Shown here: in pieces, positions 1-8,351 of the stretch
Numbering within the stretch: position 1 is the first letter of the stretch
How the letters are laid out: each line of letters starts with the position of its first letter
Assembly (NCBI GenBank): GCA_004555055.1
Contig: SFJN01000009.1
Span: forward strand, 1-29,107
Direction of reading: 5' to 3'
Origin: Bacteroidales bacterium
GTDB taxonomy: Bacteria > Bacteroidota > Bacteroidia > Bacteroidales > Bacteroidaceae
DNA: 29,107 bases
The notes under the pieces: generated by a model
Told to the model about the DNA's origin: nothing
Databases searched by the model: none
The model's input: only the letters and a program-made list of their open reading frames with translations
Translations under genes and position numbers: made by a program

Positions 1-2
1 CC

Positions 3-161
3 ATCGGCGTAATAAGTGCCAGCGCAATCGATGCCACAAACCTTCTGGAAAAAATCGGAATAAAGGCTGTTACCGTACACACCGGAAAAAACAAAAACAT
101 CGGACATCTCTACCCAAAAGTTCCGATGTTTAATGGCAAAAATGCGGATGTTTTACATTGA
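3..161 (+). CDS. Possible 3' end of an unidentified gene (5' end outside window)
   Basis: A reading frame is open from the window edge to a TGA at 159-161, giving about 52 residues beginning IGVISASAIDATNLLEKIG. The first 25 or so codons (ATC, GCC, AAC, CTG rich) resemble the coding style of the neighbours. The last part runs through the TCCGATGT repeat cluster, so the true end or even the gene itself is uncertain. I do not recognise a family. A chance open frame in repetitive intergenic DNA is the alternative. Confidence 0.3.
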   Translation: MGVISASAIDATNLLEKIGIKAVTVHTGKNKNIGHLYPKVPMFNGKNADVLH

Positions 162-178
162 GAATTCCGATGTTTTTT
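95..178. repeat. Cluster of TCCGATGTTT-type short repeats in both orientations
   Basis: The sequence aaacatcgga at 95-104 is the exact reverse complement of tccgatgttt at 122-131, forming a 10-bp stem with a 17-base loop. Further copies or near copies follow: gcggatgtttta at 144-155 and ttccgatgttttt at 165-177. The last ends in six Ts, so pairing of 95-104 with 166-175 could also act as a terminator for the upstream frame. Whether this is a terminator or a repeat family cannot be decided from one locus. Confidence 0.5.
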
Positions 179-469
179 AGCATGATATCCGTTTATACCA
201 TGTTTTGAGAGCGATTAACCGGCATTTTGACACATTTTTCACCATACATACCGTCCAGAGAATAGAGAAAAATGACAACAGCACATTACACATCACCGTT
301 TTCTGTACATTATTCCGTTCTAAAACCAACGTTGCACACTGTCATTAAAATTCTAGATTTACAACCATCCCCGCACACATTTTCCGTCATTGACAAAGCT
401 CTACTGAAACGGAGTGTGCATTCTTCTTTTTTAACTTTCCGAAGCCTCTTTCCCGCCCCCAAAGAGAAC

Positions 470-649
470 GTTTTCGTTAAGCAAGATGAGCAATGGCGAG
501 CTTGCTCAGCCATTGCCATGGCGAGAAAACGAAGAGCGAAGCTCAATGTTTTCGTTAAGCAAGATGAGCGAGAAAACGAAAAGCGAAGCTCAATGTTTTC
601 GTTACGCCAGATGAGCAATGACGAACTTGCTCAGCCATTGCCATGGCGA
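470..649. repeat. Intergenic repeat island: 47-bp tandem pair inside two 40-bp repeats
   Basis: Two near-identical 47-bp units lie head to tail at 521-567 and 568-614; the differences are gaagagcg versus gaaaagcg and aagcaag versus acgccag. They are bracketed by two copies of a 40-bp element at 485-524 and 610-649 that differ by two bases. The 40-bp element contains the inverted repeat gcaatggc/gccattgc around a gagcttgctc core, so each copy can form a hairpin. The phrase gttttcgtta occurs three times (470, 548, 595). There are no regular spacers, so this is not a CRISPR array. Confidence 0.85.
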
Positions 650-853
650 AAAACCGACAACAAAGCCAACGGAGAGGTCACCCACATTTGATACAACAAA
701 TAGCTGGGACCGTCACAATGCGCCGCCCCCATAGTGTCAAACACCTGCAGAATTGGACGACAAAACAGCACCTTCAGCATAAAAAGCAGCAGGAACAGAG
801 GCACAAAAGAAGAAAAAAAAGGCCTACTTTTCCACGATTTTAGGCTTTCTTCG

Positions 854-861
854 TATATTTG
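854..861 (+). promoter_or_regulatory. Bacteroidetes -7 box (TATATTTG) upstream of DUF4348-type gene
   Basis: TATATTTG matches TAnnTTTG exactly. The -33 position shows only a T-rich stretch (TTTT at 828-831), so the promoter is incomplete. Transcription would begin near 865-868. This rules out the upstream TTG at 859 as a start and supports the ATG at 910. Confidence 0.55.
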
Positions 862-909
862 CACGAAATATCAAGGAACAAAGCCCCTACTCTCCTTGCA
901 AAACAAACA

Positions 910-1758
910 ATGAAAACCCATCATCTACTCTCCATCCTTTCCCTTTGTCTCATCCTCTGCGGAATGTGGACATCCTGCAAGGGCAAGATGGACATTCCCG
1001 TTGAAGAGGTCCTTGAAGAGGACAGCCTTGAACACGTCACGGAAACAAAGGACAGCATCCCCGAAGCGGAGTTTGTCATCCCGCCGAAGAAAGCCGACGA
1101 ACTCTTCGACGATTTTGCCTTTGCCTTCATGAAGAACCCGTATTTCCAAAAAGAACGCACCAACTTTCCCCTGCCTTACACCATCGACGATGAACGAGGG
1201 CATATCGACCGAAAGGCCTGGACGTTCGACAAGATGTACAGCGAAGAGGAAGTCTACACCCTCATCTTCGACAACATCAAGGAAGAGGCCATGGCCAAGG
1301 ATACCACACTGAAATCCGTGACGGTAGAGGAAATCAACATTGACACCCATCGTACAAAAGCCTACCGCTTCAAGAAGACCGACGGCGAATGGCGTCTTGT
1401 TGCTATGGAGGAAAAGGAACTCGGCGAGAGCGAGAACAGCGACTTCTACAGTTTCTACCAACGATTTGCCACTGACAGCATCTTCCAACGTGCCCATATC
1501 GAGGATCCGCTACCCTTCAGCACTTTCGACGACGATGTTTTCGAAGTTGTGGACGGCGTGATTGCAGCCGACCAATTCCTGGATTTTGCACCGAAACTCC
1601 CCAAGCAGAAAATCACGAACATCCTCTATGGACAAGGCTTCCGCAACTCCAAGTTCCGCATCCTTTCCATACGTGCACTCAGCAGCGGCATGGAAAGCAA
1701 TATGCAGTTTCGGAAAAATGCCAACGGCGAGTGGATGCTCACACGACTGGAAAACTGA
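910..1758 (+). CDS. DUF4348-type lipoprotein
   Basis: This 282-residue protein starts with a lipoprotein signal: basic MKTHH, a hydrophobic stretch to residue 19, and a TSC lipobox with Cys23. An acidic linker (about 27-60) follows. The body has paired segments: an FDDFAFAF motif, an LPYTIDD segment, a DRKAWTFD segment, VYTLIFDN, and a later half beginning YSFYQRFATDS with IEDPLPFST. This duplicated pattern matches my memory of the Bacteroidetes DUF4348 family, whose function is unknown. It is likely anchored to a membrane and faces the periplasm. The ATG at 910 is preferred because it begins the signal peptide and lies downstream of the predicted transcription start. The gene lies 33 bases upstream of murB and could share its transcript. 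Confidence 0.75.
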   Translation: MKTHHLLSILSLCLILCGMWTSCKGKMDIPVEEVLEEDSLEHVTETKDSIPEAEFVIPPKKADELFDDFAFAFMKNPYFQKERTNFPLPYTIDDERGHIDRKAWTFDKMYSEEEVYTLIFDNIKEEAMAKDTTLKSVTVEEINIDTHRTKAYRFKKTDGEWRLVAMEEKELGESENSDFYSFYQRFATDSIFQRAHIEDPLPFSTFDDDVFEVVDGVIAADQFLDFAPKLPKQKITNILYGQGFRNSKFRILSIRALSSGMESNMQFRKNANGEWMLTRLEN

Positions 1759-1791
1759 CATACTCCCCCCGACAACCCCAAGCTCCCCAAA

Positions 1792-2829
1792 ATGCCCCAT
1801 TCACTTAGGCCCTACAACACCTTCGGAATCGAAGCCGATTGCAAGGAACTCATCTGTTACCACAGCATCGACGAATGTCTGACAGCAGCCCGACACTTGC
1901 AGTCGTCGGGCTTGCCTTGGCTTCCCATCGGCGAAGGCAGCAACATACTTTTTGTCAATCCCCATTATCCCGGAACAGTTGTCCACAACAGCATTACCGG
2001 AATATATCCGGAAGAAGAAGGCCTCGAAATCACCTTGCGCGTTGGAGGCGGTGAAATCTGGGACGACCTAGTGGACTATTGCACAGGACGCGGATGGTAC
2101 GGACTTGAAAATCTCTCCCTCATTCCCGGCACCGTGGCAGCATCGGCTGTCCAAAACATCGGAGCTTACGGCGCAGAAGCCGCTGACTGCATCGTCAAGG
2201 TCGAAGGTGTATATATTCCGAACGATTATGCTGAAGCACCTCATGAGGCTACGCTCCTCCGCAATGAATGCCGATATGGCTACCGCTCCAGCATTTTCAA
2301 GGACGAACTTAAAGACATTTTCCTCGTCACCTACGTTTGGTTCCGTCTGAAGAAGCATTTCGTCCCCACACTCTCGCATGCTGCAATTGCACGGCAACTG
2401 GTGAATGAAGGTATAGAACCTGCAAAAGCATCGGCAAAGGACATCCGCAATGCAGTCATCCAGATTCGGCAGCAAAAACTGCCCGACCCCAAGATTACTG
2501 GAAACGCAGGTTCTTTCTTTATGAATCCTGTAGTGGATACCACACTTGCCTCACGATTGCTCACCGAATATCCTGACATGCCACACTTCAACGCTCAAAC
2601 CGCAGATGGAAGAAAAGGAGTGAAAATCCCCGCTGCATGGCTTATCGAACAATGCGGATGGAAAGGCAGATGCCTTGGCAGGGCTGGCGTCAACCCTTTG
2701 CAGCCATTGGTACTCACCAATCTGGGAGGAGCCACCGGCAAGGATATTGCCACGCTTGCCGAAACCATACAGCACGATGTACACGAAAGGTTTGGCATCA
2801 CTCTTCATCCTGAAGTTAGGTTCGTCTGA
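1792..2829 (+). CDS. murB: UDP-N-acetylenolpyruvoylglucosamine reductase
   Basis: MurB reduces UDP-GlcNAc-enolpyruvate to UDP-MurNAc with NADPH and FAD in the cytoplasm, the second committed step of peptidoglycan synthesis. The 345-residue protein has the FAD-binding segment PIGEGSNILF (45-54) and LIPGTVAASAVQNIGAYG (110-127). The catalytic set is present: Arg165 in YGYRSS, Ser241 in NAGSFFMNP, and Glu341 in HPEVRF at the C-terminus. The Tyr-containing insert before Arg165 and the overall length fit the E. coli-like type I enzyme. It starts 33 bases after the lipoprotein gene. A G/C-tract hairpin follows at 2845-2905. No defects are visible. Confidence 0.97.
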   Translation: MPHSLRPYNTFGIEADCKELICYHSIDECLTAARHLQSSGLPWLPIGEGSNILFVNPHYPGTVVHNSITGIYPEEEGLEITLRVGGGEIWDDLVDYCTGRGWYGLENLSLIPGTVAASAVQNIGAYGAEAADCIVKVEGVYIPNDYAEAPHEATLLRNECRYGYRSSIFKDELKDIFLVTYVWFRLKKHFVPTLSHAAIARQLVNEGIEPAKASAKDIRNAVIQIRQQKLPDPKITGNAGSFFMNPVVDTTLASRLLTEYPDMPHFNAQTADGRKGVKIPAAWLIEQCGWKGRCLGRAGVNPLQPLVLTNLGGATGKDIATLAETIQHDVHERFGITLHPEVRFV

Positions 2830-2844
2830 TTCCAAGCATAATAT

Positions 2845-2905
2845 GGGGGGATACCACAAAAGAATCTTTACGACTGCATCTCTACGATAGAATCCTTATC
2901 CCCCC
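2845..2905 (+). terminator. G6/C6-anchored stem between murB and queD
   Basis: ggggggata at 2845-2853 is the reverse complement of tatcccccc at 2897-2905, giving a 9-bp stem with a 43-base loop. Few Ts follow, so it is a weak candidate for an intrinsic terminator. It could instead be a leader structure of queD, whose ATG lies 26 bases downstream. Confidence 0.35.
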
Positions 2906-2931
2906 CTTAACCACAACTGCAACACCCCCTT

Positions 2932-3285
2932 ATGTATTTTGTTTCGAAACGCATCGAAATATCCTATGCCCACCAACTAAGGCTTGACTACGAGAGCAAA
3001 TGCCAAAGGCTTCATGGGCACAACGGCGTCATCACCGTCTATTGCTGTGCTGAAACACTGGACAGAAACGGAATGGTGGTCGACTTTACACACCTGAAAG
3101 AACTGGTTACGGAACGGCTCGACCATCGCAATCTCAACGACCTTTTCGACTTCAATACCACTGCGGAAAATATGGCACGATGGATATGCGAACAGATTCC
3201 CCAAGCTTACAAAGTCGTCTTCCAGGAGTCTGAAGGAAACATTGCCGCATACATCAGGCCAGGTTTTGAGCATCTCGGCTTTTGA
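2932..3285 (+). CDS. queD: 6-carboxy-5,6,7,8-tetrahydropterin synthase
   Basis: QueD converts 7,8-dihydroneopterin triphosphate to 6-carboxytetrahydropterin, the first dedicated step to preQ0 and queuosine. The 117-residue protein carries the zinc ligands His14 (SYAHQL), His28 and His30 (LHGHNG), the catalytic Cys24 (KCQRLHGH), the Asp64-His65 pair (LDHRNLND), and a pterin-binding Glu99 (FQES). Its size is normal for the short bacterial QueD/PTPS family. The next gene, 69 bases on, is queE, which uses its product, so the pair makes CPH4 and then CDG. queC and queF are not in the window. The true 6-pyruvoyl synthase of eukaryotes is less likely because of this neighbour. Confidence 0.93.
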   Translation: MYFVSKRIEISYAHQLRLDYESKCQRLHGHNGVITVYCCAETLDRNGMVVDFTHLKELVTERLDHRNLNDLFDFNTTAENMARWICEQIPQAYKVVFQESEGNIAAYIRPGFEHLGF

Positions 3286-3354
3286 GGGTTTCGCAAAGCG
3301 GGGCACAGCATCGTCCTGCAGCACCATGATCAGGAAACCAGCTATCACACTATT

Positions 3355-3933
3355 ATGAAGGTCAACGAAATTTTCTATTCTCTCCAAGGTGAGGGGTTCC
3401 ATACCGGCACTCCGGCGGTGTTCTTACGGCTCAGCGGATGCAATCTCCGATGTCCTTTTTGCGATACGCACCACGAGGAGGGAAGGGAAATGACCGAAAA
3501 CGAAATCGTGGCGCAAGTCAGGCAATATCCCTCGCGCTTTTTGGTGATTACAGGAGGCGAACCATCACTCTTCCTCACCGCATCACTCGTTGATGCCCTA
3601 CACCGCGAAGGATGGCGAGTGCACGTGGAGACAAACGGCACACACCGTCTGCCGGAAAACGTGGACTGGGTGACACTCTCGCCGAAAGATGCCTTTGCCC
3701 CTAACGCAGAACCCGTAACGCAACGGTACGACGAGCTGAAGGTGGTGTACAACGGTACGGACGAACCCCGCGAATACAAGCAATTTCACATCCTGCACCG
3801 CTTTCTCCAACCCTGCGACGTGGGAGATGCCACGGCAAACCGCAAGATTTTGCATGCTACTATCCATTACATAAAGCTTCATCCACAGTGGAGACTTTCT
3901 CTGCAAACACATAAAACACTCGACATTCCATAA
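3355..3933 (+). CDS. queE: 7-carboxy-7-deazaguanine synthase (radical SAM)
   Basis: QueE rearranges 6-carboxytetrahydropterin to 7-carboxy-7-deazaguanine using S-adenosylmethionine and a [4Fe-4S] cluster. The start MKVNEIFYSLQGEG is the classical QueE N-terminus. The cluster ligands are Cys29, Cys33 and Cys36 (GCNLRCPFCDT), the CxxxCxxC pattern. The SAM-binding VITGGEPS lies near residues 64-71. The C-terminal SLQTHKTLDIP is the usual ending. At 192 residues it belongs to the short form common in Bacteroidetes. It follows queD and precedes lepA by 34 bases, so the three may be one transcript. Confidence 0.95.
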   Translation: MKVNEIFYSLQGEGFHTGTPAVFLRLSGCNLRCPFCDTHHEEGREMTENEIVAQVRQYPSRFLVITGGEPSLFLTASLVDALHREGWRVHVETNGTHRLPENVDWVTLSPKDAFAPNAEPVTQRYDELKVVYNGTDEPREYKQFHILHRFLQPCDVGDATANRKILHATIHYIKLHPQWRLSLQTHKTLDIP

Positions 3934-3967
3934 GGACAAAGCCCTCCACCCCGTCCATAATTCAAGA

Positions 3968-5779
<1,812 letters not shown>

Positions 5780-5811
5780 CAACGGTAGCACCCTCCCCTC
5801 CAGCTCATATC

Positions 5812-5843
5812 CCCCCCCTTCTCCGTAACCCCACGGAGGGGGG
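5812..5843 (+). terminator. Hairpin after lepA
   Basis: ctccgt (5821-5826) pairs with acggag (5833-5838), and the flanking C-tract pairs with the G-tract to 5843 around a two-base tt bulge. The stem is strong but is not followed by a T run, so termination is plausible rather than certain. Confidence 0.45.
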
Positions 5844-5916
5844 ACATTAGGATACTCCTCTAGGTAATAAAACTAATTTATAGAAGCCCCCCTATATTAC
5901 GATAGAAAAACCATTT

Positions 5917-6936
5917 ATGATAGAAAAAATCAAACATCTGCTGTCTGAAGCCGAAAACCTTCAGGCACACAACGCCGAAGAACTCGAAAGTTTACGGCTC
6001 AAATACCTCTCCAAGAAAGGTCTCGTCAACCAGCTCATGGCGGACTTCCGCAACGTCCCTGCCGAACAGAAACGCGAGGTGGGCATCCTCATCAACCGCG
6101 CCAAAGACGCCCTCACGGCTCGCTTCGCCGACCTGAAGGCGGCTTTGGCGACCACCGACGACGACCACTCCGACCTCGACCTCACACGCACGCCTTACCC
6201 CATACGCCTCGGCACACGACATCCACTCTCCATCGTCACGCATGAAATCGTCGACATCTTCTCACGCATGGGCTTCACACTCGCCGACGGCCCCGAGGTT
6301 GAAGACGACTGGCACGTCTTCGGCGCCATGAACTTCGCCGAAGACCATCCCGCACGCGACATGCAGGACACCTTCTTCATCGAAAGCCACCCCGACGTGC
6401 TCCTACGCACACACACCAGCTCAGTACAGAGCCGCGTCATGGAGCAGAACCAGCCGCCCATACGCGTCATATGCCCAGGACGCGTCTACCGCAACGAGGC
6501 CATCAGTGCACGCGCACACTGCTTCTTCCACCAGGTTGAAGGACTCTACATCGACCGTGACGTTAGCTTTACTGACCTCAAACAGGTGCTCCTTACCTTT
6601 GCACGCGAAATGTTCGGTCCCGACACCCGCATACGCCTGCGGCCGTCATACTTCCCCTTCACCGAACCTTCGGCAGAGATGGACATTTCGTGCAATATCT
6701 GCGGTGGCGAAGGCTGCGCATTCTGCAAACACACGGGATGGGTGGAAATCCTCGGGTGCGGAATGGTCGATCCCAACGTACTCGAAGCCAACGGCATCGA
6801 CCCCAACGTATACAAAGGCTATGCCTTCGGCATGGGTATTGAACGCATCACCAATCTCAAATATCAGGTTAAGGACCTCCGTCTTTTCTCTGAAAACGAC
6901 GTACGCTTCCTCGAAGAATTCATGGCGGCGAACTGA
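5917..6936 (+). CDS. pheS: Phenylalanine--tRNA ligase alpha subunit
   Basis: PheS is the catalytic subunit of the alpha2beta2 enzyme that charges tRNA-Phe. The 339-residue protein has the N-terminal coiled-coil arm (about 1-85), class II motif 2 around VICPGRVYRNEAISARAHCFFHQ and motif 3 around FGMGIERITNLKY. A CNICGGEGCAFC segment near residues 252-263 carries four cysteines and may bind metal; I recall it in PheS of many bacteria. pheT is not adjacent, which is common in Bacteroidetes. The ATG at 5917 is the only sensible start. The gene converges on the - strand OmpA-like gene and on the intron relic. Confidence 0.97.
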   Translation: MIEKIKHLLSEAENLQAHNAEELESLRLKYLSKKGLVNQLMADFRNVPAEQKREVGILINRAKDALTARFADLKAALATTDDDHSDLDLTRTPYPIRLGTRHPLSIVTHEIVDIFSRMGFTLADGPEVEDDWHVFGAMNFAEDHPARDMQDTFFIESHPDVLLRTHTSSVQSRVMEQNQPPIRVICPGRVYRNEAISARAHCFFHQVEGLYIDRDVSFTDLKQVLLTFAREMFGPDTRIRLRPSYFPFTEPSAEMDISCNICGGEGCAFCKHTGWVEILGCGMVDPNVLEANGIDPNVYKGYAFGMGIERITNLKYQVKDLRLFSENDVRFLEEFMAAN

Positions 6937-6990
6937 AAACGCACATACAGCACCGTCACAACGCTCGCAATTATTCGGCATATTTATTTC

Positions 6991-7152
6991 ATGCTGTCGG
7001 CTTCCTATGTAGGGACATACTGACAGCATTTGCCGAAGACATCCTTCAGATTCCGTGTCGCCACGGACACCCTTGTCGTTGGCTATAGCCTTCCCGTTAT
7101 CAGGGCGGCTTGGGGACTTGCACCCGTTAGAATATACCCATGCTGGGCGAAC
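6991..7152 (-). ncRNA. 5' fragment of a group II intron (domain I remnant)
   Basis: Read on the - strand from 7152, the sequence begins GTTCGCCCAGCATGGGTA, close to the GUGYG-CCCRGCAUGGGU start of many bacterial group II introns. Next come CTAACGGGTGCAAGTCCC (hairpin at 7113-7125), TAGCCAACGACAAGGGTGTC, an exact GTGTC-type stem, and CGGAATCTGAAGGA. These are domain I landmarks I recall from such introns. The fragment ends near 6991 with an atgctgtc/gacagcat stem. No domain V and no reverse transcriptase are present, so it cannot splice or move. Its 5' end lies 7 bases after the 7159-7190 terminator stem, the kind of site group IIC introns prefer. Confidence 0.75.
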
Positions 7153-7158
7153 TGCAAA

Positions 7159-7190
7159 ACGCCCCTTTCGGAACATTCCGAAAGGGGCGT
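7159..7190 (-). terminator. Perfect 15-bp terminator stem of the OmpA-like gene
   Basis: acgcccctttcggaa at 7159-7173 and ttccgaaaggggcgt at 7176-7190 are exact reverse complements. On the - strand the stem is followed by TTTTGC. It lies 37 bases after the stop of the OmpA-like gene. It may also stop + strand transcripts from pheS. Confidence 0.8.
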
Positions 7191-7227
7191 TACCAGTTGG
7201 CTTCACAGAAGCCAGTACAGACATAAA

Positions 7228-7953
7228 TTACTGGAGGGTACCGTTGTTGGCAGCCTCAATCATAGCAGCGGAAGGCAGGATGTAGACTTCCACGCGACGA
7301 TTCTGGGCCTTGCCCTCAGCAGTAGCGTTGCTGGCAACAGGGTTAGCCTCGCCAAGACCCTGTACGCTGCTGATCTGCGTAGCGGTGGCACCATTGGCCT
7401 TCAGATAGTTGCTCACAGCATTGGCACGGGCAAGCGAAAGGTCGAGATTCTTCTGTGCGCTCTGCTCTGCGGTGCAGCCACGCCAAGCGTCATTGTCGGT
7501 ATAACCGATGATGTTCACATCCATATCGGGGGTGAGGACGTTCTGTGCGAAGCTGTTCAAGCTGCTCTGTGCAGCAGCGTTGAGGACACTCTTGCCAGTA
7601 GCAAAGAGGATTCCGCTGTCGAAGGTTACCTTCACGTAGCTCGTACCGTCAGCATCAGTAAGAAGTTCGGCATCGGCACCGTTGAGGGCAGCGGCAGCCT
7701 TGGCGGCCTTGTCCATCTTGTGACCGATAAGCGAACCGGCAGTTGCGCCTACAGCCATACCGGCAGCAGCGGCAATGCTGGTGGTCTTTGCGGTGTTGGT
7801 ACCGGCAAGCTTGCTGATGAGAAGTCCTACGGCTGCTCCGGCAGCGGTGCCGCTTGCACCTCCGATCATACCGCCCTTGGCGGCATTCGTAAGGCTACAG
7901 CTGGTGGTCAGGAAACAGGCGATAAGGCCAAAAATGAAAGTTTTCAGTTTCAT
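7228..7953 (-). CDS. OmpA-family lipoprotein with glycine-zipper segment
   Basis: This 241-residue protein begins with a lipoprotein signal (MKLKTFIFGLIACFLTTSC, Cys19). Residues about 25-80 are rich in Gly and Ala (GGMIGGASGTAAGAAVG and AAAAGMAVGATAGSLIG), a pattern of glycine-zipper membrane or multimer-forming segments. The C-terminal part (about 105-232) is an OmpA-like peptidoglycan-binding domain: VTFDSGILFATGKSVL, DVNIIGYTDN, LDLSLARANAV and AQNRRVEVYI. It probably tethers the outer membrane to peptidoglycan. A TTTG/TATTTTTG promoter lies upstream at 8104-8072, giving a leader of about 110 bases, and a strong terminator follows. It stands alone between convergent pheS and a divergent gene. 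Confidence 0.93.
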   Translation of the reverse strand: MKLKTFIFGLIACFLTTSCSLTNAAKGGMIGGASGTAAGAAVGLLISKLAGTNTAKTTSIAAAAGMAVGATAGSLIGHKMDKAAKAAAALNGADAELLTDADGTSYVKVTFDSGILFATGKSVLNAAAQSSLNSFAQNVLTPDMDVNIIGYTDNDAWRGCTAEQSAQKNLDLSLARANAVSNYLKANGATATQISSVQGLGEANPVASNATAEGKAQNRRVEVYILPSAAMIEAANNGTLQ

Positions 7954-7989
7954 AATTAAAACAAAATAAAGTATAGATTATAGATGAAC

Positions 7990-8036
7990 AGGGGGCTTTA
8001 CAGCGAAACGCGATTAGAAAGTCACCCCCTTTTTTT
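7990..8036. terminator. Terminator-like hairpin inside the OmpA-like gene's leader, facing +
   Basis: agggggcttt at 7990-7999 pairs with aaag (8018-8021) and ccccct (8025-8030) around a three-base bulge, followed on the + strand by a run of Ts to 8036. No + strand gene lies upstream to need it. On the - strand the same bases form a 5' leader hairpin between the promoter and the ATG. It may serve as a leader control element or end an antisense transcript. Confidence 0.4.
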
Positions 8037-8071
8037 GAATGTTATAAATGCATTTTTCCGACATTACGATG

Positions 8072-8104
8072 CAAAAATACCTCTTTTCACACCAAAGCAC
8101 CAAA
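8072..8104 (-). promoter_or_regulatory. Bacteroidetes promoter for the OmpA-like gene
   Basis: On the - strand, TTTG (8104-8101) is followed by a 21-base spacer and TATTTTTG (8079-8072). Both boxes match the Bacteroidetes consensus at a permitted spacing. The start point would be near 8066, about 113 bases before the ATG. Confidence 0.7.
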
Positions 8105-8122
8105 CAATAAAGGGGAAAATTG

Positions 8123-8130
8123 TATTTTTG
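8123..8130 (+). promoter_or_regulatory. -7 box (TATTTTTG) facing the 8352 gene
   Basis: TATTTTTG matches TAnnTTTG exactly and is identical to the divergent box at 8072-8079. No TTTG is found at the -33 position. If used, the transcript has about 215 untranslated bases before the ATG at 8352. Confidence 0.45.
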
Positions 8131-8351
8131 CATTCCCTGAAGCCCCAAACACACATATACAAACGGCAAAATCTGCCTTTGCAGGGGGATGACGCCCCAC
8201 GACTGCGCCCGTGATTCCCCTCCAAGAAAATCGGCCAGACTTCTTGATAATCATGCATCCCGACGATAATCAGCATCCCCTTGTTGGGAACAGAAACGCC
8301 GGTCGTGCAATTGCAATGCATTATAAGTACCGTTTACAATAGCATACACAC
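8131..8351 (+). other. Long untranslated leader or possible small RNA
   Basis: This stretch has no gene. It shows pairing potential: tgcatt (8129-8134) with aatgca (8315-8320) at its ends, cccaa (8144-8148) with ttggg (8283-8287), and ggggatg with catcccc (the latter at 8273-8279) further in. The nested order resembles a long imperfect rod of about 190 bases, a size comparable to 6S RNA, but I cannot identify a known family. Random pairing remains possible. Confidence 0.25.

Larger units (their letters stand above)
162..909. other. Long intergenic region without a credible gene
   Basis: About 750 bases separate the first frame from the DUF4348-type gene. It holds the last TCCGATGT copy, the repeat island at 470-649, and the -7 promoter box at 854-861. 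Open frames here, including a 139-codon one at 272-691, translate the repeats themselves and have no recognisable start context, domain or neighbour-like codon use. A bulged hairpin (aaaggccta at 818-826, taggcttt at 841-848) lies just upstream of the promoter. Confidence 0.6.

Noticed and set aside
521..614. CRISPR-like array
   Set aside because: The 47-bp units are directly adjacent with no spacers, and no cas gene is present.
272..691. 139-codon + strand open frame upstream of the DUF4348-type gene
   Set aside because: Most of it translates the 470-649 repeat island, with repeated VFVKQDE phrases; there is no recognisable domain or promoter.
6937..7227. tRNA or other structured RNA between pheS and the OmpA-like gene
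   Set aside because: The GGGACTTGCACCC stretch hints at a tRNA T-arm region, but the - strand reading fits group II intron domain I far better and no cloverleaf forms.
7055..7285. Short + strand frame with phrase LHPLEYTHAGRT
   Set aside because: It is the antisense reading of the group II intron domain I fragment and of the terminator.
7030..7959. 309-codon + strand open frame
   Set aside because: It is antisense to the OmpA-like lipoprotein gene, which has a lipobox, domain motifs, promoter and terminator on the - strand.
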